Shown in pieces: positions 34,219 through 43,971 of a stretch of DNA of 64,000 nt. The stretch spans positions 62,001-126,000 of the forward strand of contig NZ_JALPNU010000007.1 of NCBI RefSeq assembly GCF_030851345.1, read 5' to 3'. The notes below the pieces were generated by a model, which saw nothing but the letters and a program-made list of their open reading frames with translations, did no database searches and was not told the DNA's origin. Each line of letters starts with the position of its first letter. The first letter of the stretch is position 1. This DNA is from Marinifilum sp. D714. Its GTDB lineage: Bacteria > Bacteroidota > Bacteroidia > Bacteroidales > Marinifilaceae. The translations under genes were made by a program, and so were the position numbers.

Positions 34219-34247
34219 AAGCCGGAATGAGATATTCAGTCCGGCTT
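34219..34247. terminator. Terminator after the secreted-protein gene
   Basis: Stem AAGCCGGA (34219-34226) / TCCGGCTT (34240-34247), 13-nt loop, followed by AT-rich sequence. It lies 20 bp past the minus-strand stop at 34267. Confidence 0.75.
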
Positions 34248-34266
34248 ATAAATATATTTTCTTTTT

Positions 34267-34998
34267 TTAGTGAACAGTAGATCGTAACTCAGCATTATAA
34301 TCAACCATGATATCGAACCATTCATCAATCATGTTTTGCCAAGTTCCTTTACCATACAATTTTTCATATGCTTTCATGAAACCAATATCCTGCGACCAGG
34401 CATCATAACTGTCAAAATTCCAAACCAAACCAACATCTGCACTACCAGTAGTATGAAGTGGGTTGTTGAATACCAGGAATGCAACTCCCAGACTTTCGGA
34501 AGTTTTCATGAGTTTTTCGGCAATGGCTTTAAAGCGATAATACTGTCCACGCTTAATGTCAACAGCCCAAGCTTCATAATGTTTTGCTTTTTTTACCAGA
34601 TCCATACCAAAAGACAGTTTTTCATTGAAATTCCATAAGTTTACAGCTCCATATTTTTCAACCAATGGGTCAATATTATTGTCCCAGTCTTCATCATGTC
34701 CATTTTGTTTTGACGGACGGCTATCAAGTGCAGCATAAGTTGTAGGACCCATAATCCACACATACCATCCAGCTTTTTGTCCATAGTCTACTCTTCTTAA
34801 GCCTGCTACATAATCTCCTTCAGGATGAAACTTATCGTTATGAGCTTTAATTGCTTGCTCAAATTTATCTGACATTCCACGTTTCGGTAAAATATATACA
34901 CTTTCTACCACCACAGTTTTCTTCTCCTCTTTTTCCTGGCCAAATGCAACAAATGTGCAGAAAAGTGCTAAGCCTAGGATTAAACTCATCTTCTTCAT
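34267..34998 (-). CDS. Secreted hypothetical protein
   Basis: 243 aa from the ATG at 34998 (MKKMSLILGLALFCTFVAFG signal peptide, cut before QEKE). The mature part is mixed alpha/beta; VVVESVYILPKRGM and AVDIKRGQYYRFK each look like the first strand of a ferredoxin-like (dimeric alpha/beta-barrel) repeat, so two such domains may be present. Not recognised by name. Single gene with its own terminator. Confidence 0.8.
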   Translation of the reverse strand: MKKMSLILGLALFCTFVAFGQEKEEKKTVVVESVYILPKRGMSDKFEQAIKAHNDKFHPEGDYVAGLRRVDYGQKAGWYVWIMGPTTYAALDSRPSKQNGHDEDWDNNIDPLVEKYGAVNLWNFNEKLSFGMDLVKKAKHYEAWAVDIKRGQYYRFKAIAEKLMKTSESLGVAFLVFNNPLHTTGSADVGLVWNFDSYDAWSQDIGFMKAYEKLYGKGTWQNMIDEWFDIMVDYNAELRSTVH

Positions 34999-35314
34999 GA
35001 TAAATATTTTTTTAGTGAATATCCCCAAATTTACGACAATTATTTGGAAAGAGTCTAATTAAGATTTATTAAACGATAGAAAATCAAGCTAATAGAGAGT
35101 GTGTTTGAAATGGTGAAGTATTATAGAGAGTTTGAATTTTGAGTTCAATTTGAACAGGCGCATGTTACTATAAATACTCTGACCATGCTACTATCGATAA
35201 CAGGGCTGGGATACTGCCAATATCCTAGGTAGTATTAAATTTTATTTTAACATGAATATTTAGTAACAAAAAATCTTTATATTTGATGCTCACAACGAAA
35301 AGTAATATTCGCTA
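34999..35314. other. Intergenic region with thr operon promoter
   Basis: Divergent spacer between the secreted-protein gene and thrL. TATATTTG at 35278-35285 is a Bacteroidota-type -7 element 30 bp before the leader ATG; the -33 element is weak. An ATACT...AGTAT repeat lies near 35212-35236. Nothing else seen. Confidence 0.55.
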
Positions 35315-35425
35315 ATGCATAAAAATATTAACATAGCTATGATGAACATGCCAATTATTGGTATGCGAGGCGCTATGGGCATTATTGATATTACAACTAC
35401 CACCACAACTACAACGACCCTTTAG
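35315..35425 (+). CDS. thrL: thr operon leader peptide
   Basis: 36 codons from ATG at 35315 to TAG at 35423-35425 (start MHKNINIAMMNMPII); shorter starts at 35339, 35342 or 35348 are possible. The peptide ends DI, then nine consecutive threonine codons (ACA ACT ACC ACC ACA ACT ACA ACG ACC), then Leu-stop; seven isoleucines and six methionines precede them. All three are made from aspartate by this pathway. Stalling at the Thr run when charged tRNA-Thr is short would alter the hairpins that follow and allow transcription into thrABC. Confidence 0.9.
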   Translation: MHKNINIAMMNMPIIGMRGAMGIIDITTTTTTTTTL

Positions 35426-35476
35426 GGGTCTATATTATTACATATCACCAAAGGTGAGTATTATCATACTCAAAAA
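35413..35476 (+). promoter_or_regulatory. Attenuator hairpins after thrL
   Basis: GACCC (35416-35420) / GGGTC (35426-35430) overlaps the last Thr codons and the stop. TCACC (35445-35449) / GGTGA (35453-35457) and GAGTAT (35456-35461) / ATACTC (35466-35471) follow and share two bases, so they compete. No long U-run is present, so the exact terminator form is unclear. Confidence 0.5.
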
Positions 35477-35607
35477 GTACATAGAAATATTTGTGCCTGA
35501 TTGTTTAATATGTCGTAAATTCATTTGTGCGATGTTAAAAGCACTAAATATCAAATAACTATAACCATTATATAATCATTGATAAGGGAGTTGACATTTG
35601 TAGGGAG

Positions 35608-38070
35608 ATGAACTTATTAGAAGAAGTGAAAATCATGAAAGTTTTAAAATTTGGAGGAAGCTCGGTAGCCAATGCAGATAACTGTAATCGGGTGAAAGAG
35701 ATTGTCAAAAAGAATCAAAAAAGCTGTAAGCAAGTTGTAGTTGTGTCGGCTTTTGGAGGTGTAACTGATGAATTGGAACGCTGTATTAGCTTGGCAAGTG
35801 AACGAAACAAGGAATACAAAAGTGTTCTGGAAGTTCTGAAGCAGAGACATCAGGAAATGATTCAGCAACTTGGAGTAAGTGGCAATCTGAATGAAAAGAT
35901 CAATGCAAAATTTGAAGAAATATCGGAGCTTTTACAAGGGGTTTATTTGTTGGAAGATATTTCGGAGAAAGTTCGTAGCGTTATATTGGGTTCGGGAGAG
36001 TTGTTGTCTGCGGCAATTTTATCGGAATTCTTTAACAATGCTGGATTACAAACAGCATATTTCGATTCCAGAGAGTATATCAAAACACAAAATGGGAAAG
36101 GGGTTTATTTAAATGCTAAACAGACCAACCTAAATCTTGAATCAATAAAGGAAAAAGAATTTGAAGTTGCATTGTTTCCAGGATTTGTGGCTTCTGGAGC
36201 AAAAGGAGAAATAACGCTTCTTGGAAGAGGAGGTTCGGATTATACCGCTTCAATTCTAGCTGCAGGCTTGGGGTGTTCTGAATTGGAAATTTGGACGGAT
36301 GTGAGCGGTATGTATACTGCTGATCCTCGATTTGTTTCTCAGGCTTTACCTATTGAAAGAATGTCATTTCAGGAAGCCATTGAATTGTCGCATTTCGGAG
36401 CTAAAGTGATTTATCCTCCTACTTTAATTCCTGTAGTACAGAATCAAATAGATGTTAGAATTAAAAATACTTTCGAACCTGATGATGAGGGAACTTTAAT
36501 CAGCAAAACTCCCGGGGAGGTTCGTTCTGTTGTTCGTGGTTTGTCATCGGTTAACGATACTAACTTGTTTACCCTTTCGGGGAGTGGAGTTATGGGAATT
36601 AGCGGATTTGCCTCTCGATTTTTTACAAGTTTGGCGCATAGTAAAATCAATGTGGTATTGATTACCCAGGCATCATCGGAGCATAGTATCAGTGTTGGTA
36701 TCCATAAAAATGATACAGAGTTGGCTGTGGATGCGTTGCGTGAAGAATTCGAAATGGAGATCAATATGAATCTTGTAAATGAACCAGCAGTGGAAGAGAA
36801 TTTATCAGTGGTAGCCATTGTTGGTGAAGATATGGGATTCACTCCAGGTATTTCAGGCAAAGTATTTAGCGTTCTTGGCAAGAATGGTGTAAATATTCGC
36901 GCAATGGCTCAAGGTGGAAATGAAATGAACCTTACATTCATGGTTCGCACCAAGGATATTAAAAAGGTGCTGAACGTAATACATGAAGAGTTTTTCGATT
37001 CTACCTACAAAAAGGTGAACCTTTATATTGCCGGACTTGGTAATGTGGGAGGTAAGCTTCTCGAATTTATTAAAAATCAATACGAACATCTTCTGGAAGA
37101 AAAAGGGCTACAGTTAATTGTTAGAGCTGTTACAAATAGTAGAAAAATGTACTTTGCTGAAGATGAAAAGCTACTGGAAAATTGGGAAGACAAATTGAAT
37201 AAGAATGGAGTTCAAGCAGATTTGCAAGAGTTTGTTCGCCTAATGGATCAATCGAACCTGAGAAATCGAATTTTTGTTGATATCACCGCAAGCGAAAAGG
37301 TAAGCGAAGTATACGAGCAGATATTAAATTCTACGGTTGCAATTGTGGCCTGTAATAAAATTGCGGCATCATCTGATTACGACAATTATAGTAAGATAAA
37401 AGCTACAGCTAAAAAGCACAATGTCGAGTTCATGTTCGAAAGTAATGTTGGAGCCGGTTTACCAGTAATTAGTACCATTAATAGTTTGGTAAACACAGGT
37501 GATGAAATTGTTGGGATTGATGCGGTAGTTTCGGGTAGCTTAAATTTCATCATGAACGAATTTAACAAAGGTCGCTCTTTTTTCGAAGCTGTAAAAATGG
37601 CTATGGAGCAAGGATTTACTGAACCTGATCCTAAAATTGATTTGAGTGGAATGGATGTTCTGAGAAAGCTACTGATTTTATCGCGTGAAGCAGGTTACCA
37701 ATTGGAAGAGAGTGAGGTGGAGCATCAACCAATGATTCCAGAATCATGCCTGCAAGGAAATTCTGCCGATGAACTATTGGAAGATTTGGAAGCCAATAAT
37801 GATTATTTCGAAGCTTGGAGAGAAGTAATGAAAGAGAAAAATGTTCGATTTAGATATATCGCTTCCTTTAAAAATGGAAAAGCAAATGTGAGTTTGAAGG
37901 AAGTAAGCCCTGATCATCCGTTTTACGATATTCATGGTAAGGATAATGTGATTTCGCTAAACACCAAATGGTATGACGATCAGCCTTTAATTATTAAAGG
38001 AGCTGGAGCTGGAGCTGAGGTTACGGCATCGGGTATTTTTGGTGATATTATACGAGTTAGCAGAAATTAA
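35608..38070 (+). CDS. thrA: Bifunctional aspartokinase / homoserine dehydrogenase
   Basis: 820 aa; the frame starts at 35608 behind AGGGAG, but the conserved family start MKVLKFGGSSV lies at 35635. Aspartokinase (10-300, KFGGSSVA, ELSHFGAKVI), two ACT domains (about 310-460) that bind threonine for feedback inhibition, and homoserine dehydrogenase (about 470-820; NAD(P)-binding AGLGNVGGKLL, SNVGAGLPVI, DLSGMDVLRKLLIL). It performs the first and third steps from aspartate to threonine and methionine. First gene of thrABC, 182 bp after the leader peptide. Confidence 0.97.
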   Translation: MNLLEEVKIMKVLKFGGSSVANADNCNRVKEIVKKNQKSCKQVVVVSAFGGVTDELERCISLASERNKEYKSVLEVLKQRHQEMIQQLGVSGNLNEKINAKFEEISELLQGVYLLEDISEKVRSVILGSGELLSAAILSEFFNNAGLQTAYFDSREYIKTQNGKGVYLNAKQTNLNLESIKEKEFEVALFPGFVASGAKGEITLLGRGGSDYTASILAAGLGCSELEIWTDVSGMYTADPRFVSQALPIERMSFQEAIELSHFGAKVIYPPTLIPVVQNQIDVRIKNTFEPDDEGTLISKTPGEVRSVVRGLSSVNDTNLFTLSGSGVMGISGFASRFFTSLAHSKINVVLITQASSEHSISVGIHKNDTELAVDALREEFEMEINMNLVNEPAVEENLSVVAIVGEDMGFTPGISGKVFSVLGKNGVNIRAMAQGGNEMNLTFMVRTKDIKKVLNVIHEEFFDSTYKKVNLYIAGLGNVGGKLLEFIKNQYEHLLEEKGLQLIVRAVTNSRKMYFAEDEKLLENWEDKLNKNGVQADLQEFVRLMDQSNLRNRIFVDITASEKVSEVYEQILNSTVAIVACNKIAASSDYDNYSKIKATAKKHNVEFMFESNVGAGLPVISTINSLVNTGDEIVGIDAVVSGSLNFIMNEFNKGRSFFEAVKMAMEQGFTEPDPKIDLSGMDVLRKLLILSREAGYQLEESEVEHQPMIPESCLQGNSADELLEDLEANNDYFEAWREVMKEKNVRFRYIASFKNGKANVSLKEVSPDHPFYDIHGKDNVISLNTKWYDDQPLIIKGAGAGAEVTASGIFGDIIRVSRN

Positions 38071-38080
38071 TTGAGGTAGG

Positions 38081-39064
38081 ATGGATCGTAAATCAGTAAA
38101 CTATTGCATGGAAGACAGTAGTAAAAAAATAAATGAGATGTCAGAAGAAGTTAAAGTGTTTGCACCCGGAAGTGTTTCAAATGTTGGGTGTGGTTTCGAT
38201 ATATTGGGATTTGCCATTGATGGAATTGGTGACCAAATGATTCTTAAAAAGAACAATGAAAACAAGATCAGAATTAGTCCAGTAAATGGATATGAGAGCT
38301 TGCCAACCGACCCAAAGAAAAATGTTGCAGGAGTTGCCATTCAGGCATTATTGGATGATCTGGGAAGTGATCAGGGATTTGATGTTGAGATCTTAAAGAA
38401 TATAAAACCTGGAAGTGGTATCGGTTCAAGTGCAGCTAGTGCGGCAGGAGCAGTGGTTGCAGCCAATGAATTATTGGGGAAACCCTATTCGAGAATGCAG
38501 CTGGTTGATTTTGCTATGAAAGGCGAAGAGGTTGCATCAGGTGATATTCATGCCGATAATGTTGCACCAGCTACACTGGGAGGTTTTTGTTTGATTCGAG
38601 GATACAATCCATTGGATGTGATTCATATTGAGCCACCAAAAGATTTATGGTGTGTGGTGATACATCCGCAAATTGAAATTAAAACCAAAGAATCAAGAGA
38701 ACTTCTTTCTCCTGAAATTCCTTTGAAAAAGGCCATTCGTCAGTGGGGAAATGTTGCTGGACTAATGTCAGGTCTTTATACTTCAAATTATGAGTTAATA
38801 GGTCGATCGTTGGAAGATCATATTGTTGAACCACAAAGGAAAGTTTTGATTCCTGAGTTTGATGAACTGAAACTATCAGTAATGGAATCAGGAGCTTTGG
38901 GTTGTAGTATTTCTGGTTCGGGACCATCGGTATTTGCTTTGGCAAATGGAAAAGAAACAGCAGATGTAATTGCTGGAGCTATGGATACTGTATTCAGAAG
39001 AACAGAATTGGACTATAAGATTTATGTGTCAAAAGTGAGTGAGGGAGGAGTTAAAATCTTATAA
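38081..39064 (+). CDS. thrB: Homoserine kinase
   Basis: 327 aa from ATG 38081; MSEEVKVFAPGSVSN at 38138 is nearer to the usual family start. GHMP-kinase ATP loop PGSGIGSSAASAAGA and C-terminal GCSISGSGPSVFAL motif. It phosphorylates homoserine to O-phosphohomoserine, the substrate of thrC. It follows thrA by 10 bp and precedes thrC by 21 bp, so the three genes are co-transcribed. Confidence 0.97.
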   Translation: MDRKSVNYCMEDSSKKINEMSEEVKVFAPGSVSNVGCGFDILGFAIDGIGDQMILKKNNENKIRISPVNGYESLPTDPKKNVAGVAIQALLDDLGSDQGFDVEILKNIKPGSGIGSSAASAAGAVVAANELLGKPYSRMQLVDFAMKGEEVASGDIHADNVAPATLGGFCLIRGYNPLDVIHIEPPKDLWCVVIHPQIEIKTKESRELLSPEIPLKKAIRQWGNVAGLMSGLYTSNYELIGRSLEDHIVEPQRKVLIPEFDELKLSVMESGALGCSISGSGPSVFALANGKETADVIAGAMDTVFRRTELDYKIYVSKVSEGGVKIL

Positions 39065-39085
39065 TCAGAAAAACATTGAATAATA

Positions 39086-40378
39086 ATGAAGTATTTCAGT
39101 ACCAATAATAAAGAATTGCGATACAGTTTTAAAGAGGCTGTAATAAAAGGATTAGCTCCCGATAAAGGTCTGTTTTTTCCTGTTGATATTCCAAAACTGA
39201 GCGATCGGTTTTTTCAAGATTTGCCTAATAAAAGTCTCGCAGAAATAGGATTTGAAGTGGCTAGGCATTTTGTGGATGAAGATATAGATGAAAAGCTACT
39301 CAAGAATATTTGTGAAGAAGTATTCAGTTTTCCGATTCCTTTGGTTAAGGTAGAAGAAGGAGTGTATGGCTTAGAGTTATTTCATGGTCCAACTTGTGCA
39401 TTTAAGGATGTTGGAGCACGTTTTATGAGTCGATGTTTAAGTGCTTTTGCAAAAGAGAGTAAAAAAGAGCTTACCATACTGGTTGCCACTTCAGGTGATA
39501 CAGGAAGTGCCGTTGCCAATGGATTTTTGGGAGTTGAGGGTGTGAATGTGATTATTCTTTATCCGAAGGGAAAGGTAAGTCATATTCAGGAGCAGCAGCT
39601 TACCACTATGGGGCAAAACATAACAGCTCTAGAAGTGGAAGGAACATTTGACGATTGCCAGGCTTTGGTTAAGGAAGCTTTCGCAGATGACGAATTGGAT
39701 ACAAAATACAAACTAACTTCTGCCAACTCCATTAATATTGCTCGTCTGTTGCCTCAAAGTTTCTATTATTTTTATGCGTGGGCTCAATTGCAAGAGAAAA
39801 ACAAGGAGGTAATTGTTTCTGTGCCTAGTGGAAATTACGGTAATCTTACAGGAGGGCTGTTGGCAAAGCAAATGGGATTGCCAATTCATAAATTTGTTGC
39901 AGCTGCAAATAGAAACAAGATTGTGCCAGACTATTTAGATAGCGGAAAATATGAGCCTAAACCATCAGTTCAAACCATTTCTAATGCCATGGATGTTGGA
40001 ACTCCTAGTAATTTCTCGCGAATGATGGAGATTTATAAAGAGAAATACTCTGATGTGATTAAAGATTTAAAAGGAGCTTGGTATTCTGATGAAGAAACCA
40101 AAGCTGTTATGAAAGAAGTTTATGAGCGTGAGTCGTATGTTTTAGATCCACATGGTGCGGTTGGCTATTTGGGACTTAACAAATACCTTAATAGAGGAAA
40201 ACAAGTTGGGATATTTTTAGAAACAGCACATCCTGCTAAGTTTAAAGACATTGTTGAAGATGTAATTGAAATAGAGGTGAGAATACCCAATTACTTGCAA
40301 GAATGTTTAAAAAAAGAAAAAAAATGCGTTGTTATCGGAAAAGAATATCATGCGTTAAAAAATTATCTATTGAGATAA
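39086..40378 (+). CDS. thrC: Threonine synthase
   Basis: 430 aa. PLP-binding lysine in GPTCAFKDVGARF, phosphate-binding glycine loop VPSGNYGNLTGG and ATSGDTGSAVANGF are those of fold-type II threonine synthase. The enzyme turns O-phosphohomoserine into threonine, the last step of the pathway. Last gene of the operon, followed by a strong terminator. Confidence 0.97.
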   Translation: MKYFSTNNKELRYSFKEAVIKGLAPDKGLFFPVDIPKLSDRFFQDLPNKSLAEIGFEVARHFVDEDIDEKLLKNICEEVFSFPIPLVKVEEGVYGLELFHGPTCAFKDVGARFMSRCLSAFAKESKKELTILVATSGDTGSAVANGFLGVEGVNVIILYPKGKVSHIQEQQLTTMGQNITALEVEGTFDDCQALVKEAFADDELDTKYKLTSANSINIARLLPQSFYYFYAWAQLQEKNKEVIVSVPSGNYGNLTGGLLAKQMGLPIHKFVAAANRNKIVPDYLDSGKYEPKPSVQTISNAMDVGTPSNFSRMMEIYKEKYSDVIKDLKGAWYSDEETKAVMKEVYERESYVLDPHGAVGYLGLNKYLNRGKQVGIFLETAHPAKFKDIVEDVIEIEVRIPNYLQECLKKEKKCVVIGKEYHALKNYLLR

Positions 40379-40393
40379 AAAATGATATGATTA

Positions 40394-40420
40394 AACCAGG
40401 CCCAAAGGCTTGGTTTTTTT
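40394..40420 (+). terminator. Terminator of thrABC
   Basis: Nearly perfect stem AACCAGGCC / GGCTTGGTT (one G-U pair) with CAAA loop and seven T. Confidence 0.9.
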
Positions 40421-40811
40421 GTATTTAAATAGCTTGGTGATAAGGTGTTTATAGATGTTAGGGAAAATAATCAACGATTGTGAATTTATCTTATCTTTCA
40501 GAAGATAAGGGCTTAAGGATAGGTGTGTTGTAGATCTAGTTTAAATGATTGATTTTTGAAAAAGCTTTTCGTAAATAGAATTTGGTTAAACTAAAATCGA
40601 GGATGAATAGTTTTATGATTTTATAATTACTGCTGTGTGTTTCATATTCAGTGCAGTTGTAAAAAAATAGTTCCTTTATTATGTTTTTATTTTTAAAAGA
40701 TGAATTTTCTTGTTTTTTCGTAATTGAAATTTGCAAACGTCCAGAAATCCTTTATATTTGTATATAAATCAAATTTAAAAGCATTTTTTAACCCTAAAAT
40801 TTTATAAAGTT
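40421..40811 (+). promoter_or_regulatory. HU promoter region
   Basis: TTTG at 40730-40733, 19-nt spacer, TATATTTG at 40753-40760: an exact Bacteroidota housekeeping promoter, 50 bp before the HU ATG. The remaining 300 bp are AT-rich with no gene or hairpin that I can support. Confidence 0.8.
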
Positions 40812-41084
40812 ATGAACAAAGCTCAATTAATTGATGCAATTGCTAGCAAGGCTGGTTTAACTAAAGCTGATTCTAAAAAAGCATTAGACGCTTTTATTGA
40901 AACTACTACTGAAGCATTAAAAGGTGATGATAGAGTAGCCCTTGTTGGATTCGGTTCATTCTCTGTATCTAAGCGTGACGCTAGAACTGGTAGAAACCCA
41001 CAAACTGGTAAGCCAATCAATATCCCTGCAAAAAAGGTTATTAAATTTAAGGCTGGTTCAGAATTAGCAGACTCAGTACAATAA
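40812..41084 (+). CDS. HU-family histone-like DNA-binding protein
   Basis: 90 aa, the standard HU length. Body helices ([20 protein letters not shown]), GFGSFSV strand and the DNA-embracing arm with [17 protein letters not shown]. As a dimer it bends and compacts DNA. It is monocistronic behind a near-consensus promoter and ahead of a strong terminator, consistent with high expression. Confidence 0.97.
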   Translation: MNKAQLIDAIASKAGLTKADSKKALDAFIETTTEALKGDDRVALVGFGSFSVSKRDARTGRNPQTGKPINIPAKKVIKFKAGSELADSVQ

Positions 41085-41109
41085 ATATATTGTAAGTCAT
41101 AAGAAATTA

Positions 41110-41137
41110 GGGGGGTAGAAATTACCTCCTTTTTTTA
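41110..41137 (+). terminator. Terminator of the HU gene
   Basis: GGGGGTA / TTACCTCC stem with GAAA loop, followed by eight T. Confidence 0.9.
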
Positions 41138-41154
41138 TACCACAAATTTTAAAG

Positions 41155-41844
41155 ATGGAAAAAGATGTACTGATCAGATCAATTCAATTTCTTGAAGAAT
41201 TTGCAACAGAAAAACGCATAAATCTGATAAATGAAAATGTAGGCAACCGCACAAGATATATTACCGTGGCATTGGAAAATATTTTTCAGCCGCAAAATGC
41301 AAGTGCTGTAATTCGATCCTGCGATTGTTTTGGTATTCAGGATTTGCATGTAATCGAAAACTCAAATGAATACACTTTAAACCCTGATGTTGTTATGGGA
41401 TCTTCAAAATGGGTAGATTTACATCGGTATAATGAAAAGGATGAGAATACGCTTGATACTATAAATTCTTTGAAAGAAAAAGGCTATAGAATTGTTGCTA
41501 CAACACCTCATACCAATGATGTTCTTTTACCAGATTTTGATTTGTCGAAGGGTAAATCCGCATTTTTTTTTGGAACAGAACTAACAGGATTATCAGATGT
41601 TGTAATGGATCACGCTGATGAGTTTGTTAAAATCCCAATGTATGGCTTTACAGAGAGTTTTAATATTTCGGTTTCAGCAGCCCTTGTGTTAAATCATTTG
41701 GCGACAGAAGTGCGCAGAACTGACGTAAAATGGCAGTTATCGGAACAAGAAAGCTTAGAGCTTAAATTAGAGTGGCTAAAAAAATCAGTTAAAAGAGGAG
41801 ATAAATTGTTAGAAGAGCAATTCAGACGTTGGGGAATTGATTGA
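41155..41844 (+). CDS. SpoU/TrmH-family RNA 2'-O-methyltransferase
   Basis: 229 aa. SPOUT motifs ALENIFQPQNASAVIRSCDCFG (motif 1), FFFGTELTGLSDVV (motif 2) and FTESFNISVSAALVLNHL (motif 3) match TrmH, which methylates the ribose of Gm18 in tRNA using a trefoil-knot SAM site. A helical C-terminal extension is present. The TrmH assignment within the family is likely, but other rRNA/tRNA targets cannot be excluded. Confidence 0.93.
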   Translation: MEKDVLIRSIQFLEEFATEKRINLINENVGNRTRYITVALENIFQPQNASAVIRSCDCFGIQDLHVIENSNEYTLNPDVVMGSSKWVDLHRYNEKDENTLDTINSLKEKGYRIVATTPHTNDVLLPDFDLSKGKSAFFFGTELTGLSDVVMDHADEFVKIPMYGFTESFNISVSAALVLNHLATEVRRTDVKWQLSEQESLELKLEWLKKSVKRGDKLLEEQFRRWGID

Positions 41845-42010
41845 AAATGATAATATTTAGAAGACTTTAATGGGTATGTATCTAGACCTTTAATATTTTC
41901 ATTAAATATTTCGGAAATGGTAAAAAGATTATTATTTTTGATGAAGACATTATTAGAATAGATAAATAAAATTTATTCGCTAATTCCTGACATTTAAATA
42001 ATACCACTAT

Positions 42011-42718
42011 ATGAATTGTGTTGTAATTGACGATGATAAGCTTTCTAGAAAAGTTGTAGAGAGTTATATTGAGAGAACCGATTTCCTTACATTTGGAGCA
42101 TCCTATCCAAGTGCTATTGATGCGATTAATAATATTAAAAAGAATGAGCCTGTAGACTTAATCTTTTTAGATATTGAAATGCCGGAAATGAGTGGAATGG
42201 AATTTCTGAATAGCCTTAACACAACTCCTCAGATTATTATTATTTCTTCAAAAGAGCAATATGCTCTTGAAGCTTTTGAGTATGATGTAACAGATTACTT
42301 ACTAAAACCGATTAGTTACAGTAGATTTTTTAAAGCAGCTAATAAGGCAAATAAGCGTTATAAAAATAGCGAAGGATTTATTCAGGATAAGAACGAGATC
42401 TTTATTAAGAGCAACTCATCGCTGGTTCGTTTAAATTACGATGATATTCTTTGGATTGAGGCATTGGAGAATTATGTTGTGGTGAATACCTATCAAGAAA
42501 AGTATACCATTCACTTTACAATGAAGGCTATTGAAGAAAAAATGCCAGCAGCACGTTTCTCAAGAATACATCGTTCTTACATTGTAAATCTAAGTAAGAT
42601 TGAAATGATTGAGGATAATTCAGTGATAATTGATACCGATGGAGGACCAAAATCAATTCCAATTGGAAAATCGTATCGCGATAAATTAATGGGTGATATT
42701 AATTTAATGACTCGATAG
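42011..42718 (+). CDS. LytTR-family response regulator
   Basis: 235 aa. Receiver domain (1-120) with phospho-acceptor Asp in IFLDIEMPEMSG and the acidic pair CVVIDDDKLS; C-terminal LytTR DNA-binding domain (about 130-232; IFIKSNSSLVRLNYDDILWIEALENYV-type start, RFSRIHRSYIVN). No kinase is adjacent. It might in principle partner an orphan kinase such as the one at 14-15 kb, but nothing links them directly. Confidence 0.95.
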   Translation: MNCVVIDDDKLSRKVVESYIERTDFLTFGASYPSAIDAINNIKKNEPVDLIFLDIEMPEMSGMEFLNSLNTTPQIIIISSKEQYALEAFEYDVTDYLLKPISYSRFFKAANKANKRYKNSEGFIQDKNEIFIKSNSSLVRLNYDDILWIEALENYVVVNTYQEKYTIHFTMKAIEEKMPAARFSRIHRSYIVNLSKIEMIEDNSVIIDTDGGPKSIPIGKSYRDKLMGDINLMTR

Positions 42719-42771
42719 TTTTCTTTATCGCAGGATTTTTTTGAATTTTGTATTCAATAAAAATTCTGTAT

Positions 42772-43971
42772 ATGATTACCAATAGACAATTATTTCTACA
42801 ACACGTAGCTACAACTTCTGATTTTCCAATCGCATTGGAAATAGAAAGAGCAGAAGGTATATATATGTACGACCCGAACGGGAAACCATATTTGGATCTC
42901 GTTTCGGGCGTTTCTGTTAGTAACCTGGGACATGGCCATCCAAGGGTAAAGCAAGCCATAAAAGACCAGGTAGATAAATACATGCACTTGATGGTGTATG
43001 GTGAATTTATAGAAACTCCGCAGGTTCAACTTGCCAAATTATTATCCGATAATCTTCCGGAAAGCTTAAATTCAGTTTACTTCGTGAACTCAGGAAGTGA
43101 AGCCAATGAAGGTGCACTTAAATTAGCCAAAAGATATACTGGCAGAACCGAAATTATTCACTTTACAAGAGCATATCATGGCAGCACACATGGAGCATTA
43201 AGTGTGCTTTGCGATGAGGAAATGAAAAATTCATTTCGTCCATTGCTGCCAGATGTAAGAATGATTGAGTTCGGAAACCAAGGTGATTTGAAACAAATTA
43301 CCGAGAAAACGGCTTGCGTAATTCTGGAACCAATACAATCGGAAGGTGGAATGATTATTCCTTCGAAAGAATACATTCAGGCATTGAGAGCCCGTTGTAC
43401 TGAGAAAGGAGCTTTGCTGATTTTTGATGAGGTACAAATGGGTTTTGGACGAACTGGAAAATTATTTGCATTCGAACATTTCGATGTTGTGCCTGATATT
43501 TTGTGTTTGGCAAAAGCAATGGGTGGTGGAATGCCAGTTGGTGCTTTTATTTCTGACAAGAAAATTTTGGATTCCTTCAAAACCAATCCAATGTTAGGAC
43601 ACATCACAACTTTTGGAGGTCATCCGGTTTGTTGTGCAGCTGCCAAAGCTTCATTAGAGGTTCTTTTGGAAGAAAATATTGTTGATGATGTTCAGCGCAA
43701 AGGAGAGTTGTTTGTGGAGCTTCTAAAAGATCATCCTTTGGTGAAAGGGTTCCGTCAACTGGGACTTTTTGTGGCAGTTATTGTAGAGTCGAAAGAAATC
43801 ATGTTGGAGATAATGAAAGAAGCACATGAGCTGGGAGTTGTAATGGATGCTTTCCTTTTCTGTGATGATGCTTACCGGATTGCTCCTCCGTTGAATATTA
43901 CCGATGAGGAAATTCGTCACGCTTCTAATCTTTTGATTCAGGCAATGGATAAAGTAAAAAAACAGGCATGA
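42772..43971 (+). CDS. Class-III PLP aminotransferase (ornithine/acetylornithine-type)
   Basis: 399 aa from ATG 42772; the ATG at 42748 would add eight residues. PLP motifs VNSGSEANEGALKLAKRYT, IFDEVQMGFGRTGKLFA and the lysine in LCLAKAMGGGMPVGAF are complete. Family members transfer the terminal amino group of omega-amino acids (ornithine, acetylornithine, 4-aminobutyrate and others); the exact substrate is not readable. The next gene starts inside its stop codon. Confidence 0.92.
   Translation: MITNRQLFLQHVATTSDFPIALEIERAEGIYMYDPNGKPYLDLVSGVSVSNLGHGHPRVKQAIKDQVDKYMHLMVYGEFIETPQVQLAKLLSDNLPESLNSVYFVNSGSEANEGALKLAKRYTGRTEIIHFTRAYHGSTHGALSVLCDEEMKNSFRPLLPDVRMIEFGNQGDLKQITEKTACVILEPIQSEGGMIIPSKEYIQALRARCTEKGALLIFDEVQMGFGRTGKLFAFEHFDVVPDILCLAKAMGGGMPVGAFISDKKILDSFKTNPMLGHITTFGGHPVCCAAAKASLEVLLEENIVDDVQRKGELFVELLKDHPLVKGFRQLGLFVAVIVESKEIMLEIMKEAHELGVVMDAFLFCDDAYRIAPPLNITDEEIRHASNLLIQAMDKVKKQA

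Noticed and set aside
35358-35558. 66-codon plus-strand frame overlapping the thr leader
   Set aside because: Out of frame with the Thr-run peptide and crosses all attenuator hairpins; a shadow frame.
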